Source of the DNA: Dipylidium caninum
Taxonomy: Eukaryota; Platyhelminthes; Cestoda; Cyclophyllidea; Dipylidiidae
Length of the DNA stretch: 64,000 bases
Assembly: GCA_017562135.1 (NCBI GenBank)
Contig: QEYB01001296.1
Coordinates: 248,001 to 312,000 of the forward strand
Direction: 5' to 3'
Position numbers and translations under genes: made by a program. Each line of letters opens with the position of its first letter. Position 1 is the first letter of the stretch. Of the stretch, positions 56,779-64,000 are shown piece by piece. A model generated the notes under the pieces. That model had not been told where the DNA came from. It ran no database searches and saw nothing but the letters and a program-made list of their open reading frames with translations.

Positions 56779-57583
56779 CTACGAATAACTAAAACATAGA
56801 AGCAGCAAACGCACATTTACCAGAAAAGTGCTCACCGTGGCAGAGTTGCCGGCTGGCACTACGCGACCGTTGCCGAGAGCAGCGGCCCCGTCATCGCCTT
56901 CGTTCGGGGACGTCGCCACCGGATACGGCATGCCAGTGAACGCCGTGCCTACGCCTCGGTGGTAGTTCTTGCTCTTGCCCGCGAACACCGACTTCACTGT
57001 AACAGTGGAGGTAGACTCCCCGACTAGTGGGAACCCAGCGATTGGCGGAATTGAGTTCGGAGAGGAGTTAAACGAGGACTTATGTACAATACCAGGGACG
57101 GAGCGTGAATAAATGCCGATCCCCGAGCTACCGAACCAACCGCTATTGATACAGCGGCCACCCGTCAATCTAGAGAGACTACAGGCTAATCGACGCTTGG
57201 AGAGACTCCGCAGATAAAATTGAAAACGTTTGAAAAGAACGTCTTCATTTGAGGGAGAAAGACTTGGGTGAGTTAGAGTGCTTGGCGGTTCGGTTGGCAT
57301 GAGATCAGCGGAGGACCCACCACATGAAGCAAAACCGTCAAAGCTGGCAAAGCGCCTAAGGCAAAGAGTTTGGGTCTCTGGGGACGAGGGCAGGGAATCA
57401 ATGTGGTGGAGGTAACTATTGACTTCGTCCGAAGCCTGCATGCGGTCAAAGTGGGTCCGACCACCTCTACCAAATCGCCGACGCAGGAAACCCGTCTGGG
57501 GGTGTCGAGAGCTACGGTACAAACGATTGATTCGGGACAAACAAAACACATCTTCGCGACTGGCGGCCGAATAACGGAAGTCC
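56779..57583 (-). CDS. EPC exon 6 (conserved C-terminal block, Ser/Pro-rich tail)
   Basis: Acceptor caactcag; phase 2 in. Encodes DFRYSAASREDVFCLSRI, then GFLRRRFGRGGRTHFDRMQ and VNSYLHHIDSLPSSPETQT, matching the EPC Arg/Gly block followed by an HHLD-like element. The remainder is Ser/Gly/Pro-rich. The last 19 codons (VSTFLVNVRLLLLCFSYS) look intron-like, after the possible donor at 56835. Confidence 0.88.
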
Positions 57584-59114
57584 CTGAGTTGAAAATGAGA
57601 CATGTCAGACGTACGCACGCGTACGGTTTGAGCAAAACGGTCGACTCACGACGCCTTCTGGTATCTACAACCAGACAGCCGAACGAAGACAAAAGGATCG
57701 TCGCGGGATTGGCTGTATTCCACGTCGGACGCGTCTGATGAGTCGGCAAGCGCACTTTCCAAGGATCGCCCCGAGCTCTTCCGCTTCCGTGAAGTAAGAT
57801 GCTGCGATGCACTGGTAACAAATTAATCATTGCGTACCTTTCGAGCGTTAAGGGCAAGTAGACGTTCGAAAGACCTGGGCGTTTTTTGAGCAACGGCATC
57901 TGCTCCAGATAACTGGACTGCTTCCCAATCCCCAATTTTGTAACGCAGTTGGAAGACTCGACGATCTACATCGATAGAGGCATCTTTATTTAACTCCCTT
58001 TTTACCAGGCGAGACACGACCTCACTAAGGAAAAGTGTCAGGAACTGCACATCCTTACCCCAAAGATACCATTTGTTCCCTAAGTAAGAGCATTTTTTCG
58101 TACGAATATTCATCATTCTTCCGATTTTTTCGGGTTTGCATCCTCTCCGTTCGACGTCGAAATGCGACATATGGGTCGTTGTTACTTCCACCATCGCGTT
58201 TTTCCTGACGAACAGAGAGGATCAACGGTTGTCTACACTGCACTCGCTTGTTTATCCAGTAGTCATAAACCGCAATAATTGTAGTTTGATCACCACTAAG
58301 TAGCAACTGTGCCTCTTCAAGGTTCATGACGTCGTGACCGCATCCCCGCTCCAGTCGATCAATCATGCATTCGAAACATTCTGGGGATAAATTGAGACCA
58401 CTCCTACGGAGCCACTCTTCGTCGTCTGAGTCCATATCGTAATCAACAGGCCCTTCGTCTTCCAAAGCGATTGCTTGAAAACGCATGATGTGATTGAAGT
58501 ATCACTTACTGCGTATATGGATGAAGTTCCTAGGAAGTGAGAAGGTGGCTGGGTAGATTTTTTCATATTCCTCAGATTTATCGATGATCTCAGGAACTGG
58601 AATGCTAACATCGGCATTCCTCTGCATCTGTAATGCCTGCAGCACCTCGATGAAATGGCGCTCCTGAAACCGCACATAACAAATCAATCAAAACAATTCA
58701 AGAAAGGTGTCCACTTTGGGGACAGAGTAGTCCTTTCTTAGGCCACGCGGAATGCGGCTTAATACCAAAACGAATGCCCTAAACTGCTCAACTACTCCAG
58801 ATAATCTGACATCCACGAATGAGCATTTTAACGATGCGACTATCAGTCACGACTGAGTCGAGATGCACTGACCGTCCTACGGTAGCAACTAACTAAAGAC
58901 GAGAGGGGGGACGAAAAAGTCCGATAACTAAGTAACGTTAGGCCGAAGGTATTACATTCTCTTCCTCGCGTTCCATCCCACTAGGAACAGTAGGAGCTCC
59001 GCGGTTGATGAACGCCCCTTCGCCGAGTTCAAAGAATAGGTCCGAATCATATCTGACGATTGGTAGTGATCTATTGAAGTCGATTTGGCGTGTGCGAAAC
59101 GAGACTTTGCTCAT
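56779..59114 (-). CDS. Enhancer of polycomb homologue (NuA4/TIP60 subunit)
   Basis: A nuclear scaffold subunit of the NuA4/TIP60 histone acetyltransferase (yeast Epl1, animal EPC1/2) that links the catalytic MYST enzyme to the complex. Six minus-strand exons add up to 624 codons including stop: 59114-58956, 58663-58510, 58473-58059, 58024-57838, 57801-57650, 57583-56779. Seen: N-terminal MSKVSFRTRQIDFNRSLP and VPSGMEREEEN; SIPVPEIIDKSEEYEKIYPA; VDYDMDSDDEEWLRRSG; CMIDRLERGCG; QEKRDGGSNNDPYVAFRRR followed by TERMQTRKNRKNDEYSYEKM, the hallmark EPC block; DDPFVFVRLSGCRY; and RRRFGRGGRTHFDR, the second conserved EPC block. Four introns are 34-66 nt. The start ATG lies in a 53-codon first exon. 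The length is shorter than human EPC1 (836 residues). The stop is the simple read-through end of exon 6. A strong in-frame donor gtgagc at 56835 may instead lead to further exons. Confidence 0.93.
57650..57801 (-). CDS. EPC exon 5
   Basis: Reached by a 36-nt intron; donor gtgagt, phase 2 out. Encodes HLTSRKRKSSGRSLESALAD and SQSRDDPFVFVRLSGCRY, corresponding to DPDGPFAFRRKxGCxY in animal EPCs. A basic RKRK cluster may be a nuclear localisation signal. Confidence 0.9.
57838..58024 (-). CDS. EPC exon 4
   Basis: Reached by a 34-nt intron; donor gtacgc, phase 0 out. Encodes EVVSRLVKRELNKDASIDVD and VFQLRYKIGDWEAVQLSGAD. The distance from KML..LR to the YxxGD element is exactly that of human EPC, which supports the tiny intron. 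Confidence 0.88.
58059..58473 (-). CDS. EPC exon 3 (core EPL1 domain)
   Basis: Reached by a 36-nt intron (58509-58474); phase 1 in, phase 2 out. Carries DYDMDSDDEEWL, FECMIDRLERG, LEEAQLLLSGD, VYDYWINKRVQCRQPL and QEKRDGGSNNDPYVAFRRR. The most diagnostic exon of the gene. Confidence 0.96.
58510..58663 (-). CDS. EPC exon 2
   Basis: Acceptor ggtttcag, donor gtaagt; phase 0 in, phase 1 out. Encodes ERHFIEVLQALQMQRNADVS and IPVPEIIDKSEEYEKIYPAT, then LPRNFIHIR, matching the EPC sequence IPVPE..., IYP and LIHIQ. Confidence 0.92.
58956..59114 (-). CDS. EPC exon 1 (start codon)
   Basis: ATG at 59114, donor gtaata, phase 0 out; 53 codons. Encodes MSKVSFRTRQIDFNRSLPIV and FINRGAPTVPSGMEREEEN, clearly the EPC N-terminus (SK-x-SFRAR, INR, VP-x-GME-x-EEE). 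It was missed by length-based ORF calling. Confidence 0.92.
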
Positions 59115-61622
59115 TCTAAAATAAAGAGCCGAAGGACATAGTCGGTCTCGATGCCATGAATCAAAGTAGGACGGAGCCCATGCTAGCCAACTGCTGAAAA
59201 ACGTAAGGAACGAAGTGTTGCACTAAGGTATGTTAATAGGAACAGTATTTACACAGTCTAGATAACAGAATACATCAAAATCCGTTCGTTTCCAATATGG
59301 CGACGGAAGAATTCGACACAACTCTAATGGACGGCGGCCCGGCGGTTAAAACAAAACTCAAAGTGCTTTTCCCTTCAGTGCTATAGAAATGCATTAGATA
59401 AAAAGTGTAGACGAAAAATTAAAATTTATCGACTTGCTGTAGAGGACAATAAGGTGTTGCTTTAGGCAGTCCATCAATCTGAAAGTTTCATCAAAATTGA
59501 ATTCGAGGGACCATCGGAAAATTTGTTCATATTCGTGTTCTTTGCTCATGGATCAGAATAAACAATTTTCCTTGATAATTTAAGGCCTTACGACGCGACC
59601 CAGTAAGGTGAACCACCTGCTTGTATTAACCGAAGCCCACGGGTTTTAACCATTCTCTTAACATATAACGCAAATTTGATCTTATGTTTCCGACTCCATC
59701 TCTAGTTTTTGGCTTTGGTTGGGTCTTTAGTCACTCTGTCAGGTCTTAAAACCCTTTTAAACATACTTTCGCCCTCAAGTGATAGGAGGAATTAAGAGGA
59801 ATGCTCCGCTACAACATTAATGGCACTGTTAACAAAATCCCTTGAAAACGTCGGGAAAATTAGCATTAAAGGAACACAAAGAGTATTAAAGAAAAATACA
59901 CCACTTAAATTGACTTGTATGTAATTAATTTTTGGTGGAACTTCCGCGTTTCTACCTGAATGTTATTCAAGAGATTAATCAAATATCTTTATTTATCCGC
60001 AGGGCCTAAGGTTCTCTTTAGAATGAATGACTTATATACATCTATCTTTCCGTTATTTACTTCCCCAATTCATCTTAAGTGCCAATATTTTGCAACCGGC
60101 GGCGGCTTCTACCTACTGCCTATAGCACAGGCTTCGAGTCAAAGCGACTTCTTAACAGCTTTCCCTCTTAATGCGACTATTTTGATAAGCTTATAACTCC
60201 TTGTATTTCTAGAAGTGCGAGCTCTCCTTGCTGGATACAGAATACACTTCACAACCCCTAACTAAATGTTCTCCCACAAAAATATTAAATGGCGAAAACT
60301 TCATTGTTTCTAGCTTTGAGTAAGAAACGGCGCTAAGAGTCTCAAATTTCGATTCGCATTAAGATGTACAGAAACGCGTTACTGGCAGACGCCTTGTTTG
60401 TTTAACTTGAATTACATTTTTTTTTGTCACAAGAACTCAGCATTTACAGCTTATGTTGTGATAAGTAAAGACATAACAAGATTATCCTTGCCGTTTCTGC
60501 AAACCGCTATGATGAGGATTTCCCTCCTTTGACAAAGTTACGAAGTTTGTTGCAATTCTGATGTGTATTTGAGTCACTATTTATTCATAGACGATGTATG
60601 GTAAACTGGCTCTATAATAAGGTCAGATTACCCCAGGGAATACGGATAACTTACTTTGCTTGGATAATGTCTTATATCAGGATATTTGTTTGTTCTCATG
60701 TTTGTTTTTCGAGAATAGGGATAAATAATATGATACCTGTACTCCGATTTCTATTGTTCGTGAGTCACAATCATTAGGTTACATAAAAATTTTAAATTTG
60801 TGGACTAAATTCAGGTTATTCTTGCATAAAAAAAATTACTTTTGCCTGCATTGAAATGCGACCATTTTCAAACCTAAATGTATCCTGTGGGAGTAAGTGG
60901 ACTCAGTTGATATTGTTGAAAGGACTTTAAGCCGATATTATTATGTTAGTGTACAAGACACGATGTGTCTGGAACGCATCGCTTTAGAGTTCAGGGAAAT
61001 TTCCCGCAGCACAGCACATTTTAATGGCTGAAGATAAAATAGTGAAACTCCTCATCACTAGTTACGGACCTGGTTTTTCAATCGCTGTCTGTGAGTTACG
61101 ATTGGCTATGAAATAGAAGCGAACGTGCACGGGGCTTGTACGCGCCTAAAATGACAAAGAGGAAAATTGTCCTCACATGTAAATAATTGTGTTGAGACAA
61201 ACCAGTAGATATTGCGTTCGGAATTTAGTACCGGTCTTTGCAAAGATTTTCGAGGAAGCTACGCTTCCTCAAATAGCGAGTTATAATGGAGAGGGCGGCG
61301 ATGTTCTCAATTGCATATACTTAGTAAAATCATTACTGATGCTTTTAATTATATGTTTTAAAATTCAGGATAGTAGGATCAAGCCGTCCTTTTTCTAAAA
61401 TGTGTTTGTTTGAAATGCCCTCATGGTCCTTAATAGCTACATCAACCTTCCCAGAATGAAAACTTTGAATGTTGGCGCGTTGCATTTTTATTTTTGTGTA
61501 CCTTCAAGCATCTTGGTCATTTCAAGTGTACGAGTAGTTTCATGTATCCTTTAACACTATGTTGTCTGCATCAAGTAGATGGCACGCTTGTACTCGCAAT
61601 CGCTAATTTTTGACTCATCGGG
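59115..61622. other. Intergenic region between EPC and GPCR genes
   Basis: Should hold the EPC promoter (minus strand) and the GPCR promoter and 5' UTR (plus strand). The open frames are short with no domain signature. No RNA gene or mobile-element protein was recognised. Confidence 0.6.
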
Positions 61623-62051
61623 ATGTTGTTCAACCCCATTGCTAAAAACAATTTATCCCCCACTTTATTCAACCATTCGTCTTTTGAATTTGCCAAAATT
61701 GACGGCAATCTGGTTGTCGATGTTGATTTTTTTTCATCCCAATACCATCGTGATCTCATTGGACATTATTTCATGGGCATCGCTACTCTCTCACTATCTT
61801 GTATCGGCCTGGTCGCCAACATATTGTCAGTTGGAGTCCTCACTTCAAAGTACATGAGGGGCACTACTACGAATTTGTACTTGATCGCACTTGCGGCCTC
61901 TGATTCGTCGATGCTCTTTTTTGCAATACTAGTCGCGATTCGCGATGCAAGGAAACCTAAATATGAAGTGGCGGTGTGGCAATTGTGGGATGACGCATCT
62001 TTCGTTCCTCGTCTTTATCCAATTTGCCATGCATTTGCTCTGCTTTTTCAG
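61623..62051 (+). CDS. Class A (rhodopsin-like) peptide-type GPCR, first exon, 3'-incomplete
   Basis: A plasma-membrane receptor coupling an extracellular ligand, probably a neuropeptide, to G proteins. 143 residues from ATG 61623 to donor gtgagt at 62052, phase 0. An extracellular N-terminus of about 45 residues has sequons NLS and NHSS. TM1 is about residues 46-73 with GLVANILSVGVL (N66 at the conserved 1.50 position). Intracellular loop 1 is TSKYMRGTTT. TM2 is NLYLIALAASDSSMLFFAIL (D94 at the conserved 2.50 position). Extracellular loop 1 carries a Trp. C135 is the conserved 3.25 cysteine, and TM3 begins HAFALLFQ. The loop 1 and TM2 pattern is typical of flatworm and insect FMRFamide-like receptors, but the subfamily is not certain. 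The DRY motif and TM4-TM7 must lie on later exons, not recognised before 64000. Confidence 0.88.
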
Positions 62052-64000
62052 GTGAGTAACCGAGTGCTTAAACAGTTGTATATTCTTGCTGAAATTTCTA
62101 ACCCGAAAAGTTGGTCGCAATATAATTTTTATGCCCATCATCTTTTATGTGATTAATCGACGACTTTTCTTTATCGATCGTGTGCGTGAGCACAAATTCG
62201 GCTTTGTACCTGATGACCAATCGTATATTTTGTTTTTTTTACAAAGCATACTAATATACATTAAATAAAATAGGGTGAGAGTGATTTTGAAGAGAAAAAC
62301 TAGTAGTCCCTTACGTATTCCCATAACCTTCTGTAGTATGTCGCCCCTTTTTTGGGAAAAATAAATTATACTAGATGGAGCCTAATTTCGTAGAACACGC
62401 TCACCGATTCATGTACATACGCCATCTTATTGCAGCAATCACTGGTTTTAAGACATATCTATCAAAGTTTTATTGCTCAGGCAAAATATTCCATGCAAGA
62501 CTTGCTTCGTGTAATAAAGAAATTAACTATAAATATTCACGGTTTTGGTGAAGAAGGAGGTTCTCCACTAGTATCTCATAAAGATTCTCTTACCATTTTT
62601 GCTAATAAATGTTCAACTGAGAAATTTCTAAGTGCGAGGTAAACGTTAGCCCTGAATTCTTAAACCCGATGGTGAAGATATTTATGTTGGTACTTTTGAA
62701 CCCGTAGCGAGGTAATACTGATGATTTTGGTTATTCTCATGCATCGACATTAAAATCAATGTAAATAGACCTGATTCAATGTCTACCCCGTGCAATGTAG
62801 GGTATTCATCTAAATAAATAAGGATGAAGGACGTAAAAACAATCTTGTAAATAAATTTTTAAAATGAGTTTGGAATCGACACTGCTTCCCAGTTTGTTTA
62901 CAAATTTCTAGAGAACGTTTTTAGTTTCTTCAGCTTTCATAAACTTGACTTGACCAATGATGAACTATGGCAAACGACAGCTTAATTAGCCGATAATCAC
63001 AGGAAACTTTGCGTATTTTCATTCTTATGCACAATCCGGTGTTTGACGCTGAGTATCTACTGTGAGAATTTGCTATCATCACTTTTACTATAATAACTGC
63101 GCGAAACTGTGATTCCTGTGAAGGAGACAGGATGGCTTTTGCCAAGTAGTAGTTTGCCTTGGCGTTTATCCTTTTATATCAGATCGAATAGGGTTTATTC
63201 CAGACCTTACGTATGAGCGCATTAGAAAGAAATACACAAACGACTTAGAAGACATAAATTTGTACCGAACACACCCCATTTTATGCTCAATGAATTCACG
63301 GCAGGAGTTCCTGCTTCATAGTTAACTATTTAAATTATGTCCGTAGGGTTTAGTAAACAAACGTCATCCCGTAAACCTGGATACGCATGTTCCTTGGGTT
63401 GATAGCTTCACTCATTGAGGAGACTGGTAGATAAACAGTAATTTATTAATCTTCATTGTGCGAACATGGTCATTATGCATGCATGTAGTGATTTATACCA
63501 AACATGAAACCAACAGCCTGATGCATGTTGGAAATAGTAAACACGTGTCTTCATCGCATACGTAGAATAGACGAGACGAGGATAAGAAGTTTGGCCGGAC
63601 CACTTGAGAAAGTTTTCTCCAGAGTCGCGAAATGGTTGCTCGCAAAGTGGACACGCTGATTGAAAAATCCAGCTCCTTTAATCCACTCGTGCATTCTCTC
63701 AATGCCGAGATTCATGAACGTTAATCTCGGCTGCTTATAGAGAATAGAGTATGGGGAGTTGTTGTGTCAACCTAGTGCTTATATGCTAAGACAATTGTTT
63801 CTTCGGAAGAGAAATCGGAACACAATAAATCTTCCCATAAGTGGTTTAGGAAAGTGGACTGCAATGGACGGAAGCGCCAACGACTTTTCACTGTGTGGTT
63901 GCGACAACAGCATCCATTGTGATTGTGCTAACTTGAGGGTTGATGTCATTAGCAATAAAGTAGAAGATTGTCATGAACGTACCTGTCGTTTGGACTGTCC
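62052..64000 (+). other. Probable GPCR intron, no downstream exon found
   Basis: The splice donor at 62052 opens an intron that appears to run past the window end. I searched the plus-strand frames for the DRY-containing continuation of TM3 and later helices and saw none. Confidence 0.55.

Noticed and set aside
57273..57935. Minus-strand open frame of 220 codons overlapping EPC exons 4-6
   Set aside because: It is in a different frame from the conserved EPC peptides and spans two of the short introns.
62430..62642. Plus-strand open frame downstream of the GPCR exon
   Set aside because: It is not hydrophobic enough for TM3-TM5, lacks a DRY motif and does not match the phase-0 donor with a good acceptor.
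1..64000. CRISPR arrays, bacterial operons, phage or integrated virus
   Set aside because: No regularly spaced direct repeats, no Shine-Dalgarno-spaced gene runs, and no viral or phage protein signatures were seen.

Overview
The window is nuclear DNA of an intron-rich invertebrate, most likely a parasitic flatworm and probably a tapeworm. All genes have GT-AG (occasionally GC-AG) introns. Many introns are very short (34-38 nt and about 66-92 nt) and lie beside introns of several kilobases, a size pattern I associate with cestodes. No bacterial operon, CRISPR or plasmid feature is present. The species cannot be fixed from the sequence alone.

Layout. (1) About 733-42508 (+): the 3' three quarters of one very large Fat-like protocadherin gene. 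I could chain 37 exons with every splice phase consistent, giving about 4,121 codons plus a stop. The order is about 23 cadherin repeats, a proteolysis-site-like juxtamembrane module with a basic furin-like motif, two EGF-like modules, one laminin-G domain, four more EGF-like modules (the last calcium-binding), one transmembrane helix and a tail of about 585 residues. This is the FAT1/2/3 (Drosophila Fat-like/kugelei) order. The 5' end lies upstream of the window. (2) 42509-45010: intergenic. (3) 45011-49621 (+): a complete secreted TGFBI/periostin-type matrix protein (signal peptide, EMI domain, four FAS1 domains; 12 exons, 649 residues). (4) 49622-55566: ORF-poor intergenic DNA. (5) 56779-59114 (-): Enhancer of polycomb (six exons, 623 residues), with a further chain of probable exons at 55567-56103 (-) that may be its true C-terminus. 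(6) 59115-61622: intergenic. (7) 61623-62051 (+): first recognised exon of a class A peptide-type GPCR, covering TM1 to the start of TM3. No continuation was found before the window ends.

Functionally these are an adhesion/planar-polarity receptor, an extracellular-matrix protein, a subunit of the NuA4/TIP60 histone acetyltransferase and a neuropeptide-type receptor. There is no sign that they form a pathway; the grouping looks like ordinary gene order. The most notable observations are three GC-AG introns in two neighbouring genes, 34-38 nt introns, a 42-nt micro-exon inside a cadherin repeat, uneven loss of calcium-binding linkers in the cadherin array, a basic cleavage motif in the juxtamembrane module, and unplaced exons next to the EPC gene. 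I did not find evidence of a novel multi-gene system.
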